DNA of 64,000 nucleotides from Candidatus Thioglobus sp. (GTDB lineage: Bacteria; Pseudomonadota; Gammaproteobacteria; PS1; Pseudothioglobaceae), in contig JAOMEO010000004.1 of the NCBI GenBank assembly GCA_028345955.1, positions 1 through 64,000 of the forward strand, given 5' to 3'. Position numbers and translations under genes: made by a program. Positions 34,161 through 44,699 of this stretch are shown one piece after another; position 1 is the stretch's first letter; every line of letters starts with the position of its first letter. The notes below the pieces were generated by a model that was not told the DNA's origin, searched no databases, and was given only the letters and a program-made list of their open reading frames with translations.

Positions 34161-35156
34161 TTATTGGCTTGCTAATGCTTCCAAACCGTCTGTATTAACT
34201 GCACCTGCATATGAGCCACGTGCACTTGGGATTTCACCAGCATTAACAAATACATCAGCTACACCCTTAAGGAATTCTACTCCTGAACTGCCAAGCCATG
34301 CGCTTGATAGTTGGTTACTGACTGATGGGAATACAAATGTAGACATGGTGTCAGCAGTTGCAGCCTCATCCATACCAGCATCTCTTGCAATATGAGGAAG
34401 CATTAGTGAAGTAAATCCACCAGAATTCCACATTGCATTAGAAGCAGCTGTTACTCCCAAGAATGTCGATAAAACTTCAGCGTTTTCATTAGCAAATTGT
34501 GCTGTTGTTGAAGTTACATCCCAAACTAGGATACCTAGTGCTGTTTTCTCTGCGCCAGTCAAAAGCACATTACCATGTTCTAAGGCACGGCGAAGTGATC
34601 CACCCCAGCCACAGAATACATCAACACTACCTTGAGCAAAAGCAGCCGCACCTTCTGGTGGAGCCATATCAACAACATCCATTGAAGCTACATCAACACC
34701 AAAATGATCCATCTGCTTTAAGTAACCGTAGTGAGCTGCAGTACCGATTGGTACAGAAACTTTTAATCCGGCTAACTCAGAGGCATTGCTTGCGTCAATT
34801 TCAAGAGCTGAAGCTACAACACAGTTGTCATTGTCAGCGTAGCTAACTGCCACGTCAACAATTTGCAAGTCTTGTCCTGTAGAGGCTGCCACAATAAATG
34901 GCGGCACACCTTGACTCACTGAGATATCAATATCTCCAGAAGCCATAGCGGCTGACATTGCGGTACCAGTACCGAAAGCACTCCAGTTTACTGTCATTCC
35001 TAAAGCTTCGTCATATGCACCAATTTGTTTTGCATATTCAAATGGCATAGGCCACTCTTCAAAGTAAGCAACGTTTAACTCATCAAGAGCCATAACATTG
35101 ACGGTAGCTATTGCACCGACAATCGTGGCTCCAATTTTTTTATAAAGACCTTTCAT
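34161..35156 (-). CDS. tauA: Taurine ABC transporter substrate-binding protein
   Basis: A 331-aa periplasmic binding protein of the TauA/SsuA family. A signal peptide (about 1-23, ending VMA before LDELNVAYFEEWPMPFEYAK) is followed by the EEWP-type ligand segment found in TauA proteins of marine bacteria, and GDIDISVSQGVPPFIVAAS. A strong AAGGAGAG ribosome site precedes the ATG. It is the first gene of the tau operon. The 171-base region between it and nusB is AT-rich and must hold the promoter; no TauR-type regulator gene is adjacent. Confidence 0.94.
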   Translation of the reverse strand: MKGLYKKIGATIVGAIATVNVMALDELNVAYFEEWPMPFEYAKQIGAYDEALGMTVNWSAFGTGTAMSAAMASGDIDISVSQGVPPFIVAASTGQDLQIVDVAVSYADNDNCVVASALEIDASNASELAGLKVSVPIGTAAHYGYLKQMDHFGVDVASMDVVDMAPPEGAAAFAQGSVDVFCGWGGSLRRALEHGNVLLTGAEKTALGILVWDVTSTTAQFANENAEVLSTFLGVTAASNAMWNSGGFTSLMLPHIARDAGMDEAATADTMSTFVFPSVSNQLSSAWLGSSGVEFLKGVADVFVNAGEIPSARGSYAGAVNTDGLEALASQ

Positions 35157-35327
35157 TTTCTCTCCTTCATAATTTGAAAAAAAATCACATCTAACTTATA
35201 GCCATCAAAAAAAAATGCTTTCTTTTTAGGAAAAAGCTAACCATAACCAATTAATAAATTAAAGTCATTTTTTTCTATGGAAATGAAATAATACCATTTA
35301 ATTGCTTATGATAAAACTCATTTTGAA

Positions 35328-35762
35328 TTAGGTTTTAGTATTTGTTTTATCGCTCACTTCAATACTACGAACGTTTTGTGCTATTTTATCCAATGACGTA
35401 TTAATCAACTTATAAGCGCCATCTGCACCATAAAGTTTAGTTAATTCAACTGCTTCATTGATAACAACCTTGTATGGAACTTCTAGTTGAAATTTAAGCT
35501 CATAAGCTCCCAAATACAAAATGGCTCGTTCAGTTGGTCCGAGCTCATCAATACTTCTATCCAATGATGGCTCAACAATCTCATTAAGTAATGATATATT
35601 TTTAGGAATATTTATAAATAAATTAGAAAAAAAAGCTTTTGAAATCTTACCTTCTTTCTGATTTAGAAATTGTTTTTCAATTTGTGCTAAGTCACCACCA
35701 GATACTAGCCATTGATATAAAGCTTGAACGACTCTAGCACGTGAGCGCTGTTTTGGTGTCAC
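35328..35762 (-). CDS. nusB: Transcription antitermination factor NusB
   Basis: A 144-aa all-helical NusB that binds boxA RNA with NusE/S10 in rRNA antitermination. [19 protein letters not shown] is the family N-terminus, and [39 protein letters not shown] is the conserved core. It overlaps the ribH end by 4 bases at the tail of the riboflavin operon, the standard ribH-nusB arrangement. Confidence 0.97.
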   Translation of the reverse strand: MTPKQRSRARVVQALYQWLVSGGDLAQIEKQFLNQKEGKISKAFFSNLFINIPKNISLLNEIVEPSLDRSIDELGPTERAILYLGAYELKFQLEVPYKVVINEAVELTKLYGADGAYKLINTSLDKIAQNVRSIEVSDKTNTKT

Positions 35763-36220
35763 AATTGTTCAAGCAAATTTATCATTCTAATAGCGCTCTG
35801 CGCTGCTTCAGCACCTTTATTTTCAGAATTAGCACCAGCACGATCAATTGCTTGCTCTATTGTATCAACCGTCAAAACACCAAAGGCAATAGGCACTTCT
35901 GACTCTAATGAAACTTGTGAAATACCTTTCACACACTCTCCAGCTACATATTCAAAATGAGGTGTTCCACCGCGTATTACTGCCCCTAAGGCCACAATAG
36001 CATCATATTTACCACTACTAACAACCTTTTTAAGAGCTAAAGGAATTTCAAAAGCTCCTGGTACATAAATAAGGTCAATATCAGTCTCTTCAGCACCATG
36101 CTTTAATAGGGTGTCTTTAGAGCCATTAATCAAATGTTCAACTACAAATAAATTAAATCGACTAGCAACAAGCGCAATTTTTTTATCTCTAATAGTTAAA
36201 TCACCTTCGATAGTTTTCAA
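35759..36220 (-). CDS. ribH: 6,7-dimethyl-8-ribityllumazine synthase
   Basis: A 153-aa lumazine synthase joining 5-amino-6-ribitylaminouracil with dihydroxybutanone phosphate. [45 protein letters not shown] (with the catalytic histidine) and [12 protein letters not shown] are the substrate-binding segments. It lies 4 bases downstream of ribB and overlaps nusB. Confidence 0.98.
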   Translation of the reverse strand: MKTIEGDLTIRDKKIALVASRFNLFVVEHLINGSKDTLLKHGAEETDIDLIYVPGAFEIPLALKKVVSSGKYDAIVALGAVIRGGTPHFEYVAGECVKGISQVSLESEVPIAFGVLTVDTIEQAIDRAGANSENKGAEAAQSAIRMINLLEQL

Positions 36221-36224
36221 TTTT

Positions 36225-37301
36225 TTATAACTCCTTAGTATTTATGTATTCAGTAATATTTAAACCAAAACCTTCTAGACCAGGCCACTTTCTCGGGTTT
36301 CCTAATGACTTCATATTTGTAACGCCTAAATCAGCTAATATTTGAGCTCCAATTCCAAAAGTTCTACTATCATCACTACTACTATAATCCTGGTTATCAA
36401 TGTTTCCAAGAATAGCTTGGTTGTCTTGCTTACGAAGAAGCAAAAATACTCCTGTATCTACTTCAGATATTTTGTTCAATGCACTATTAATACTAAAGCC
36501 ACGTTTAACTTCTTGCAATACATCTTTAAAAATATTTTCCATATGAACTCTAACATATGGTTCACTTGATTCATCAATCACTCCTTTAACTAGTGCTATA
36601 TGAATGTCATTATGGATGCTATCTAAATACGAATAAAGATTAAACTTGCCATACTTGGTTTTAAAGGGTCTCTGGCTTATTCTCTCTATTGTTTTTTCGT
36701 TCTCTACTCGATAATGGATTAAGTCAGCAATTGTGCCAACCTTAATTCTATGTTTTTTCCCAAATTTCTCCAAGTCAACACTTCTTGCCATAGATCCATC
36801 TTTATTTAATACTTCCACAATTACTGAGGAAGGTTCAAAGCCAGCTAATCGAGCTAAATCGCAACCAGCTTCTGTATGTCCAGCACGTATAAGAACACCG
36901 CCCTGCTGGGCCATTAATGGAAAAACATGTCCTGGCTGAATAATGTCAATTGGTTTTGCATCTTTAGCTACAGCATCGATAATAGTTTTGGCTCTGTCTG
37001 CAGCTGAAATACCTGTAGTTACACCTGAAGCGGCTTCAATCGAAACAGTGAAGTTTGTTGAGTGAGGGTCGCTATTCTGAGATACCATTAAAGGAAGATT
37101 CAATTGTTGGCAACGTTCTTGTGTCAATGTTAAGCAAATCAAACCTCTACCATGAGTAGCCATAAAGTTAATATCTTCTTTGGTAACTTTTTCAGCAGCT
37201 ATCAGTAAATCACCTTCATTTTCACGATCCTCGTTATCCATTAGAATGATCATCTTGCCTTTCCGATAGTCTTCTATAAGTTTCTCAATTGTTGCTTTCA
37301 T
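36225..37301 (-). CDS. ribB: 3,4-dihydroxy-2-butanone 4-phosphate synthase with degenerate GTP cyclohydrolase II-like domain (RibBX)
   Basis: A 358-aa two-domain protein. The RibB domain (1-200) has the metal/substrate motifs [11 protein letters not shown] and [13 protein letters not shown] and is intact. The C-terminal part (about 205-358) resembles RibA ([27 protein letters not shown]) but lacks the three zinc-binding cysteines, which should follow the VRVHMEN segment, and the usual GRGIGL-type loop. It therefore probably has no GTP cyclohydrolase II activity. This matches the RibBX type described in Proteobacteria; a separate ribA is expected elsewhere. Confidence 0.92.
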   Translation of the reverse strand: MKATIEKLIEDYRKGKMIILMDNEDRENEGDLLIAAEKVTKEDINFMATHGRGLICLTLTQERCQQLNLPLMVSQNSDPHSTNFTVSIEAASGVTTGISAADRAKTIIDAVAKDAKPIDIIQPGHVFPLMAQQGGVLIRAGHTEAGCDLARLAGFEPSSVIVEVLNKDGSMARSVDLEKFGKKHRIKVGTIADLIHYRVENEKTIERISQRPFKTKYGKFNLYSYLDSIHNDIHIALVKGVIDESSEPYVRVHMENIFKDVLQEVKRGFSINSALNKISEVDTGVFLLLRKQDNQAILGNIDNQDYSSSDDSRTFGIGAQILADLGVTNMKSLGNPRKWPGLEGFGLNITEYINTKEL

Positions 37302-37332
37302 AAATATCCATTTTTAATTATCGGTGCCTTAT

Positions 37333-37935
37333 CTATGCACCAGTCTTGTGATTAAGTAACTGTTCTATATGTCTGGCAATTATATCTATCTCTAAATTAA
37401 CTTGAGAATTTACCTTCAATTCGTCAAGTGTTGTAACAGAAAAAGTATGAGGAATAATATTGACACCAAAAACATTGCCATCAATTTCATTCACGGTCAA
37501 GCTAACGCCATTAATACAAATTGAACTTTTTTTTGCAATGTATTTTACCAAATTGTTATTAACCATAATTTTCATACGAGTACTCTCGCCCTCAATTGCA
37601 ATTGAGGTAACCTTTCCTACGTCATCAACGTGCCCACTCACGAGGTGACCATCAATTCCCTGTTCAAGTCGTAATGACTTCTCTAAGTTGATATTTTGGC
37701 CTTTTTTTAATTGAGAAAAAGTTGTACAGTTTAAGGTTTCTTGGGATACATCAGCAGAAAAAGAATTATCATTAAGTTGAGTTACGGTTAAACATACTCC
37801 ATTCACAGCAATACTGTCACCTATAGAGACGTCCGAAAGGTCTAACGAATTAGAATTAAGAACTAAAACAACACCATTATTCGATGAACGAATTTCTTTG
37901 ATATTACCCTGTGCCTGAATAATTCCTGCAAACAT
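37333..37935 (-). CDS. ribE: Riboflavin synthase, alpha chain
   Basis: A 200-aa enzyme that dismutates two lumazine molecules to riboflavin. It is built of two lumazine-binding repeats: MFAGIIQAQGNI...VNGVCLTV in the first (about 1-95) and LVSGHVDDVGKV...INGVSLTVNEIDG in the second (about 96-190). First gene of the leftward ribE-ribBX-ribH-nusB operon. No FMN riboswitch is seen in the 120 bases upstream. Confidence 0.97.
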   Translation of the reverse strand: MFAGIIQAQGNIKEIRSSNNGVVLVLNSNSLDLSDVSIGDSIAVNGVCLTVTQLNDNSFSADVSQETLNCTTFSQLKKGQNINLEKSLRLEQGIDGHLVSGHVDDVGKVTSIAIEGESTRMKIMVNNNLVKYIAKKSSICINGVSLTVNEIDGNVFGVNIIPHTFSVTTLDELKVNSQVNLEIDIIARHIEQLLNHKTGA

Positions 37936-38055
37936 TTATAAGTTACCTCAATATTATTTGGATAAATTTTACGCTTAAACGCTATATTTAGACTATTTAA
38001 CCACTGAATTAAAGATTTAATAATTAATAGATTTCATAGAAACATATAATTAAAT

Positions 38056-39642
38056 TCACAATTGAGTCAACAAGTAGTCTTCATAATTACCAGAGTAATA
38101 GTGCGCACCATCCTCTTTAAGTTCAACAACTTTGGTTGACAAAGAAGAAACAAACTCTCTATCGTGGCTAACAAATATTATTGTGCCTTTGTAATTATCG
38201 AGTGCAAGATTTAATGCTTCAATAGATTCCATATCCATGTGATTTGTTGGCTCGTCCATTAATAAAATATTTGGCTTCTGTAGCATCAACCTTCCAAAAA
38301 TCATCCGCCCTTTCTCGCCACCTGATAAGGACTTTACGGATTTCTTTATATCCTCCTTACCAAAAAGCATTTTGCCTAATACGGAACGCATCATCTGTAT
38401 ATCGTCTTTCTCATTTTTAAATTGAGTCATCCAATCAAGTACACTGATATCCTTCTCGAAATCGGCATTGTGATCTTGAGCATAATAACCAATGTTAGCG
38501 TTTTCACTCCATTTGACCTTACCGCTGTCAGCTTCAAGTTCTCCGTATAAGGTTCTCAGTAGTGTAGTTTTACCAATACCGTTTTGACCAATGATTGCAA
38601 CCCTTTCACCTGAATCAATCATTAGATTAATATCTTTTAGTACTTCTATGCTATCAAAACTTTTGTTGACGTTTTGAACCTCAAGAATATTTCTGAATAA
38701 CTCCTTACTCTGATTAAAAACAATAAAGGGGCTTACACGTGAAGATGGTTTAATATCATCAAGCTCAATCTTGTCCAATTGCTTGAGTCTAGAGGTCGCT
38801 TGCCTGGATTTAGAAGCATTCGCTGAAAATCGGGATACAAAATGTTTCAAATCTTTAATTTTTTCTTCTTTCTTAGCATTATCTGCACGCATTTTTTCCT
38901 GAATAGCGGTTGCCACAATCATAAAATTATCATAGCTTCCAGTAAAAATATTTAACGCGCCATAATCAAGATCTGCCATATGAGTACAAACACCATTCAA
39001 AAAATGCCGGTCATGAGAAATAATCACCATGGTTGACTTTCGAACACTCAAAATGCCTTCTAGCCAGCGAATTGAGTTGATGTCTAAGTTATTTGTTGGC
39101 TCGTCTAAAAGAAGTACCTCAGGCTCAGAAAAAAGGGCCTGGGCCAAAAGAACTCGTAATTTCCATCCAGGCGCAATTTCACTCATCAAACCATAATGTT
39201 GCTCAAGAGGAATTTCAAGACCTAGCAACAATTCACTTGCCGAAGATTCTGCAGAATAGCCATCCATCTCTGCAAACTGCATTTCTAATTCAGCAACTTT
39301 AATACCATCTCCCTCAGTCATTTCAGGGAGAGCATAAATACTATCTCTCTCTTCCTTTATCTTCCATAATTCCTTGTAACCCATAATAACGGTATCGATC
39401 ACACGATGCTTTTCAAAAGCGAACTGATCCTGTGACAAAATACCGAGTCTTTGTCCTTCACCAACTGTGACCGAACCATAGGTTGGACTTAACTCTGCCG
39501 TTAATATCTTCATTAAAGTCGATTTACCGCAACCATTGGCTCCAATCAAGCCATAACGGTTGCCATCCTGAAATTTGACAGATATGTTTTCAAATAGAGG
39601 TTTTTCACCAAATTGCATGGTGATATTGGCAGTAGAAATCAT
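38056..39642 (-). CDS. ybiT: ABC-F ATPase, YbiT type
   Basis: A 528-aa cytoplasmic ABC-F protein with two ATPase domains. The first has GANGCGKST and [11 protein letters not shown], the second [17 protein letters not shown] and [11 protein letters not shown]. The linker includes [18 protein letters not shown]. Length and sequence are very close to E. coli YbiT (530 aa), a ribosome-associated translation factor family. It stands alone, divergent from ftsW. Confidence 0.95.
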   Translation of the reverse strand: MISTANITMQFGEKPLFENISVKFQDGNRYGLIGANGCGKSTLMKILTAELSPTYGSVTVGEGQRLGILSQDQFAFEKHRVIDTVIMGYKELWKIKEERDSIYALPEMTEGDGIKVAELEMQFAEMDGYSAESSASELLLGLEIPLEQHYGLMSEIAPGWKLRVLLAQALFSEPEVLLLDEPTNNLDINSIRWLEGILSVRKSTMVIISHDRHFLNGVCTHMADLDYGALNIFTGSYDNFMIVATAIQEKMRADNAKKEEKIKDLKHFVSRFSANASKSRQATSRLKQLDKIELDDIKPSSRVSPFIVFNQSKELFRNILEVQNVNKSFDSIEVLKDINLMIDSGERVAIIGQNGIGKTTLLRTLYGELEADSGKVKWSENANIGYYAQDHNADFEKDISVLDWMTQFKNEKDDIQMMRSVLGKMLFGKEDIKKSVKSLSGGEKGRMIFGRLMLQKPNILLMDEPTNHMDMESIEALNLALDNYKGTIIFVSHDREFVSSLSTKVVELKEDGAHYYSGNYEDYLLTQL

Positions 39643-39761
39643 GTACTTAGCTTATTTTAAAAATGGAGCATTATCCCATATAGACTTACTTACAGCCCAA
39701 CTTTTATCCTTGAAGATATCTAGTTAAACTTGTCTTTATTAAGTATAAAATACAGTTTAAG

Positions 39762-40889
39762 ATGCTATCAGACAGAACCATGAGAACCAGGCAAATGCCA
39801 GATAAGTCATTACTATCTGCGATCATTGCCTTGATTATTTTTGGCTGGATTATGTCATTTTCAGCTTCACTTGCCTACTTTGAAAGTTATTCATACTTTT
39901 TTAAGCAAACGCTTTTCATTTTAATGGGTCTTAGTGCAGGTCTCGTTATTCTTAATACCCCAATTTCAGTCCTTCAAAAATATTCAATACCTTTATTTAT
40001 CCTCTCTCTTGTTCTCTTAGTTGTCGTATTTTTTCCTGAACCAATTGGTCATGAAGTAAACAACTCCTCTCGTTGGATTAATTTAGTTTACTTTAAGTTT
40101 CAACCCTCAGAACTAATGAAACTATCAATGATTCTTTTTATGGCAGGCTTTTTAATTCGACAAGAAAAGGATGTACGTAGACCCTGGATGGGGTTCATTA
40201 AAACTTTGCTTATTATCGGTATCGCTGATGTTTTACTATTACTTGAAACTGATTTTGGTGCCCTATTAATTATTTCACTGACGGCATTAGCTATGCTTTT
40301 TGCAGCTGGCTCATATCTTAAACAACTCAGTATAGTTACTATAGGCTTGTTTACCGTAGTAGGAATATTTATAGCTTACAACCCTAACCGTTTGGATCGA
40401 CTAACATCCTTTTGGAATGATTACACTCAAGTTCATCAAACATATCAAGCTTTGATAGGTATTGCAAGAGGCGAATGGTTTGGCACTGGCTTGGGTGGTG
40501 GAATTCAAAAATACGCTTTGTTGCCTGAAAGACATACAGATATGATTTTTGCCGTTATTGGCGAAGAGCTAGGTATTTTAGGCATGCTTTTTGTATTATT
40601 GTCCTTTGCCTATATATTGACTAAAGGTTTTAATATTGCAAAATTAGCATTAAAAAAAGGCAGGAAATATAGCTCCTATGTTGTATTTGGAATTAGCACA
40701 TGGTTTGCTATGCAAGTTACCGTCAATATTGGCATGAACCTAGCGCTTCTACCACCTAAAGGCTTTACTTTACCGCTTCTAAGTTATGGTGGAACTTCAA
40801 TGATTTTTACAATCATCTCATTGGCTATTGTGCTTAGAGTCGATATGGAAAACAAAACAAACTACTTAAAACAAAGAAAATATGTCTAG
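39762..40889 (+). CDS. ftsW: Peptidoglycan glycosyltransferase FtsW
   Basis: A 375-aa SEDS-family inner-membrane protein with about 10 transmembrane segments, polymerising septal glycan with FtsI. Family motifs are SSRWINLVYFKFQPSELMKLSMI, the catalytic-loop region ETDFGALLIISLTA, and LPPKGFTLPLLSYGGTSM at the C-terminus. It overlaps murG by 8 bases. Other dcw-cluster genes are absent, so ftsW-murG is a detached pair here. Confidence 0.96.
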   Translation: MLSDRTMRTRQMPDKSLLSAIIALIIFGWIMSFSASLAYFESYSYFFKQTLFILMGLSAGLVILNTPISVLQKYSIPLFILSLVLLVVVFFPEPIGHEVNNSSRWINLVYFKFQPSELMKLSMILFMAGFLIRQEKDVRRPWMGFIKTLLIIGIADVLLLLETDFGALLIISLTALAMLFAAGSYLKQLSIVTIGLFTVVGIFIAYNPNRLDRLTSFWNDYTQVHQTYQALIGIARGEWFGTGLGGGIQKYALLPERHTDMIFAVIGEELGILGMLFVLLSFAYILTKGFNIAKLALKKGRKYSSYVVFGISTWFAMQVTVNIGMNLALLPPKGFTLPLLSYGGTSMIFTIISLAIVLRVDMENKTNYLKQRKYV

Positions 40890-41928
40890 AAAAGTTCTAA
40901 TTATGGCAGGTGGTACCGGTGGTCATATCTTTCCAGCTCTTGCAATCGCAAAAGAACTGACAAATCAAGGCGTCAATATTGAGTGGCTGGGTGGTCGAAA
41001 TAGTATGGAAGTCTCACTGGTGCCAAAACATGGTTATAAACTTCATTGTGTTCATACCAGTGGCTTAAGAGGGAAAAATCTCCTAACTCTTTTGAAAGCT
41101 TTTTTCTTGCTAAGTCTTGGCTTAATTGAAACGATTTTTGTTTTTCTCAGATTTCGACCTGACAAAGTTGTTGGTATGGGTGGTTATGCTTCGGGTATTG
41201 GTGGAATGGTTGCCAAAATATTTTTTATCCCCTTAATTATTCATGAACAAAATGCCATTCCAGGTACTACAAATAAATTACTCGGAAAGCTTGCTAAGCA
41301 AAGCTTTCAAGCTTTTGACAATACATTTAATTTATCAATTAATGCTATAACCGTTGGAAACCCTATTCTGTTTACCCCAGAGCCAAAAAATACGCCTGAA
41401 TTAGTAAATAATTTACTTGTTTTGGGAGGTTCACTAGGTGCCCAAAAAATCAATGAAACAATTACAAGCATTAAAACGCCTTTAAATATATGGCATCAAA
41501 CCGGTGTCAAACATTTAGAGTCTGTCAAACTTGCTTATCAAAATAATCCAAACACTAATCTTTGTATTGAGTCGTTTATAGAAAATATGGCAGAAGCTTA
41601 TGCATGGGCAGATGTGGTTGTGTGTCGATCTGGAGCAATGACTGTGTCAGAATTGGTAGCCACTAAAACAATAGCTATTCTTGTTCCCTTTCCTTACGCT
41701 GTTGATAATCATCAAACAAAAAATGCTCAATACTTGTCTGATCAAGGTGCTGGAATATTACTTGAAGAATCTCTACTAAGTGCAGAAACGATAGACAAGC
41801 AATTGCGCTCCTTAACCTCTAGCAAACTAAAAGACATGACAATCGCTTTGAAGTCACTTCAAATACCTAGTCCAGAGAAAACGATTGTCGATTATATATT
41901 AATGCCTAATCGATCAAAAAGTAGCTGA
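40882..41928 (+). CDS. murG: MurG lipid II synthase
   Basis: A 348-aa peripheral membrane GT-B glycosyltransferase adding GlcNAc to lipid I. The glycine-rich donor loop [14 protein letters not shown] is at about 10-23, [10 protein letters not shown] follows near 90, [11 protein letters not shown] follows, and the C-terminal nucleotide site includes [15 protein letters not shown] and [14 protein letters not shown]. It starts within ftsW, so translation is coupled. Its last 37 bases overlap the end of convergent bioB. Confidence 0.97.
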   Translation: MSRKVLIMAGGTGGHIFPALAIAKELTNQGVNIEWLGGRNSMEVSLVPKHGYKLHCVHTSGLRGKNLLTLLKAFFLLSLGLIETIFVFLRFRPDKVVGMGGYASGIGGMVAKIFFIPLIIHEQNAIPGTTNKLLGKLAKQSFQAFDNTFNLSINAITVGNPILFTPEPKNTPELVNNLLVLGGSLGAQKINETITSIKTPLNIWHQTGVKHLESVKLAYQNNPNTNLCIESFIENMAEAYAWADVVVCRSGAMTVSELVATKTIAILVPFPYAVDNHQTKNAQYLSDQGAGILLEESLLSAETIDKQLRSLTSSKLKDMTIALKSLQIPSPEKTIVDYILMPNRSKSS

Positions 41929-42833
41929 TCATTAGCTACAGTTGGATTATCGGTTGTTAGCAATTGCTCACCATAAAAAATTGAGTTTGCACCAGCAAAA
42001 AAACAAAGTGCTTGCATACTTTCACCCATTTCAAGTCTTCCGGCAGATAAACGGACGACTGATTTAGGCATCAAAATTCTTGCTACAGCAATGGTTCGCA
42101 CGAACTCACTTTCACTTGGTGGTTTAACGTTCTCAAAAGGAGTGCCTGGAATTGGAACCAATAAATTAATAGGAACGCTGTCAGGGTGTACATCCAAATT
42201 GGCTAAAGATTGAAGCATTGATGCACGGTCTGTTTCTGTTTCACCTAAACCTAAAATACCACCACTACAAACGCTAATATTAGCATTTTTTACCGCTTCC
42301 AAAGTATCAAGCCTGTCTTGGAAATGTCGAGTCGTTACGACGTTGGAGTAGTGTTCTTTTGAGGTGTCTATATTGTGATTATAGTAATCTAAGCCAGCAT
42401 CCTTCAAAGTAAAAGCTTGCTCCTGAGTGAGCATACCCAAAGTGACGCATGTTTCCATACCCATTTCCTTTACACCCTTAATCATAGGTATCACTTTGTC
42501 AAGACTTTTATCAGTGGGATTTCGCCAAGCTGCTCCCATACAGAATCTAGAAGCTCCTTTGTCTTTTGCTTCCTTTGCTTGTTGCAATACTTGATCAATT
42601 TCCATTAATTTTTCTCGCTCAAGACCAGTATCGTATTTGGAACTTTGAGAGCAATAAGAACAATCTTCTGGACATGCACCAGTCTTAATATTAAGTAAGG
42701 AACTAACCTGAACTTGGTTCGGGTCAAAAACCTCTCTGTGTATACTGTGAGCCATAAAAATTAGATCACTAAAAGGCATCTCAAAGAGTGCTTCTATTTC
42801 ATCCAATTTCCAATCATTTCTAACTTCAATCAT
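41892..42833 (-). CDS. bioB: Biotin synthase
   Basis: A 313-aa radical-SAM enzyme inserting sulfur into dethiobiotin. The SAM cluster motif is [11 protein letters not shown] (about 53-63); the second-cluster ligands lie in [18 protein letters not shown] and [12 protein letters not shown], and the arginine in VRLSAGR. It stands alone, without bioA, bioF or bioD. The 3' end overlaps murG antisense by 37 bases. Confidence 0.97.
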   Translation of the reverse strand: MIEVRNDWKLDEIEALFEMPFSDLIFMAHSIHREVFDPNQVQVSSLLNIKTGACPEDCSYCSQSSKYDTGLEREKLMEIDQVLQQAKEAKDKGASRFCMGAAWRNPTDKSLDKVIPMIKGVKEMGMETCVTLGMLTQEQAFTLKDAGLDYYNHNIDTSKEHYSNVVTTRHFQDRLDTLEAVKNANISVCSGGILGLGETETDRASMLQSLANLDVHPDSVPINLLVPIPGTPFENVKPPSESEFVRTIAVARILMPKSVVRLSAGRLEMGESMQALCFFAGANSIFYGEQLLTTDNPTVANDQLLFDRLGINI

Positions 42834-42894
42834 TTTCTTTTATGAGTTTGTTTACATTAATTTTACCGTATAGTGAAGTCATAAAAATAACAAT

Positions 42895-42920
42895 AAAAAG
42901 CCGCGCATTGCGCGGCTTTT
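42895..42920 (-). terminator. glnA terminator
   Basis: AAAAAGCCGCGC, loop ATT, GCGCGGCTTTT: a GC-rich perfect hairpin flanked by A and T runs, 21 bases beyond the glnA stop. Its symmetry allows function in either direction. It also separates glnA from bioB. Confidence 0.9.
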
Positions 42921-42941
42921 GATTTTCTTAATGCTGAATTA

Positions 42942-44348
42942 TTAGCAACTGTAGTATAAATCGAACTCAAGCGGTTGAGGTGAAGATCTCATTGCTGTGA
43001 CTTCTTGCATTTTTAATTCAATAAATGAATCAATCACCTCATCAGTAAAGACACCACCCTGCTTGAGAAATTCACGGTCTTCATCCAATGCTTCAAGAGC
43101 GATGTGGAGCATACCACTAACCTTTGGTATACCTGTTGTATCAGAGTCATATAGGTCTTGATCAACAGGTTCTCCTGGATGAATCTTGTTTTTAATACCA
43201 TCCAGACCTGCCATAAGCATCGCTGCAAAAGCTAAGTATGGGTTTGCAGTTGAATCCGGGAAACGCACTTCAACACGACGACCTTTTGGATTTGAAACAT
43301 AAGGAATACGAATCGCGGCAGAACGGTTTTTAGCCGAGTAAGCTAGCATTTCTGGCGCCTCAAAACCGGGAACCAGACGTTTGTATGAGTTTGTAGATGG
43401 ATTGGTAATAGCATTTAAGGCACGAGCATGCTTGATAATACCACCAATGTAGAAAAGCGCTGTTTCACTAAGATTGCCATAGCCATCTCCATCAAATATG
43501 TTGACACCGTCTTTAGCAAGAGACTGATGGACGTGCATACCATTTCCATTATCAACCGCAATCGGTTTCGGCATGAATGTAGCGGTTTTGCCATATAGCT
43601 GAGCAACATTGTGAACGCAGTACTTTAAGATTTGTGTTTCGTCGGCCTTTTTCACCATTGTATTGAATAATGCACCAATTTCACATTGTCCTGCAGTACC
43701 CACTTCATGGTGATGGACCTCTGTCGTTACACCCATCTCTTCAATCGCCAAACACATTTGAGATCGGAGGTCATGCAACGAGTCGACTGGAGGCACCGGA
43801 AAGTATCCACCCTTGATATGTGGACGGTGACCCTTATTACCGCCATCCATGTCTTTACCCGAACTCCAAGCAGCCTCTTCAGAGCTGATCTCATAAAAAG
43901 CCTTACCCAAACCAAAACCTGCGTCCCACTTGACACCATCAAAAACAAAGAATTCTGGTTCGTTACCGAAATAAGCTGTATCAGCAATACCAGTATCTAT
44001 AAGATAGGCCTCAGCGCGAGCAGCAAGAGAGCGGGGATCTTTAATATAAGGCTTCAAATCATTTGGTTCAATGACATTACAACGCACATTGAGCGTGACT
44101 TCTTCAGTAAAAGGGTCCAAAACAGCCGTTTCAGTATCCGGCATCAAAATCATGTCAGAATCATCGATATCTTTCCAACCAGCAATCGAAGAGCCGTCAA
44201 ACATTTGACCCTCCTTTAATTTTTTAGCATCGATTGTATGTGAGGGTACGCTTACGTGTTGTTCTTTGCCTTTGGTATCGGTAAAACGAAAATCAATAAA
44301 CTTTACGCCTTGATCTTCAATCATTTTTATTACATCTTTTACAGACAT
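42942..44348 (-). CDS. glnA: Glutamine synthetase, type I
   Basis: A 468-aa dodecameric GSI-beta enzyme making glutamine from glutamate, ammonium and [13 protein letters not shown], the metal-binding [30 protein letters not shown] and [11 protein letters not shown] are visible. The adenylylation tyrosine context appears as VDQDLYD near the C-terminus. A strong TAGGAGATT ribosome site is present. It could assimilate ammonium released by alanine dehydrogenase. No ntrBC genes follow. Confidence 0.98.
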   Translation of the reverse strand: MSVKDVIKMIEDQGVKFIDFRFTDTKGKEQHVSVPSHTIDAKKLKEGQMFDGSSIAGWKDIDDSDMILMPDTETAVLDPFTEEVTLNVRCNVIEPNDLKPYIKDPRSLAARAEAYLIDTGIADTAYFGNEPEFFVFDGVKWDAGFGLGKAFYEISSEEAAWSSGKDMDGGNKGHRPHIKGGYFPVPPVDSLHDLRSQMCLAIEEMGVTTEVHHHEVGTAGQCEIGALFNTMVKKADETQILKYCVHNVAQLYGKTATFMPKPIAVDNGNGMHVHQSLAKDGVNIFDGDGYGNLSETALFYIGGIIKHARALNAITNPSTNSYKRLVPGFEAPEMLAYSAKNRSAAIRIPYVSNPKGRRVEVRFPDSTANPYLAFAAMLMAGLDGIKNKIHPGEPVDQDLYDSDTTGIPKVSGMLHIALEALDEDREFLKQGGVFTDEVIDSFIELKMQEVTAMRSSPQPLEFDLYYSC

Positions 44349-44380
44349 ATTAATCTCCTAAAATAAATTAGATTAAACAT

Positions 44381-44444
44381 TGACAGGCATTGTCAGGGAA
44401 GTCTGCGCCGTTGCAAACAAAATATTGACTCTCAGAGAGGTCAA
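44381..44444 (-). promoter_or_regulatory. glnA leader inverted repeats
   Basis: Two inverted repeats lie in the 129-base leader: TGACA-GGCAT-TGTCA (44381-44395) and TTGAC...GTCAA, 44425-44444. They could be operators or RNA stems. I could not find a sigma-54 GG-N10-GC promoter, which would be expected under classical NtrC control. Confidence 0.3.
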
Positions 44445-44477
44445 CATGAGCATTTTTTTTCAGAGGTAAATTATATA

Positions 44478-44699
44478 CTAATTCTTTTCAATTAAGAGAA
44501 CAATCTTTTCATCTCGTTCTTCAACGCCAAGAACTTTATGCCCATGAACTCTGCACCAAGCTGGAATGTCATGTTTAACACCAGGGTCAGTTGCAAAAAC
44601 CTCAATCTTATCACCTACAGATAGATCACCAATCTTTTGACTAAGTTTAATCACTGGCATTGGGCACATTAGTCGAGTTGCGTCCAATGTATGTATCAT
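44478..44699 (-). CDS. TusA-family sulfur carrier protein
   Basis: A 73-aa protein with the TusA/SirA fold. The active cysteine is in the [11 protein letters not shown] motif near the N-terminus. Members transfer persulfide sulfur for tRNA thiolation, molybdenum cofactor or sulfur oxidation. It overlaps the hemF stop (ATGA), as the last gene of xerC-tsaC-hemF-tusA. Which pathway it serves cannot be told from this context. Confidence 0.88.
   Translation of the reverse strand: MIHTLDATRLMCPMPVIKLSQKIGDLSVGDKIEVFATDPGVKHDIPAWCRVHGHKVLGVEERDEKIVLLIEKN

Noticed and set aside
37936-38055. FMN riboswitch before ribE
   Set aside because: None of the conserved RFN element blocks is present in the leader.
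39762-41928. Division and cell wall (dcw) cluster
   Set aside because: Only ftsW and murG are present; flanking genes are ybiT and bioB.
44349-44477. Sigma-54 promoter before glnA
   Set aside because: No GG-N10-GC pair in the right context; one TTGCA lacks the upstream GG.
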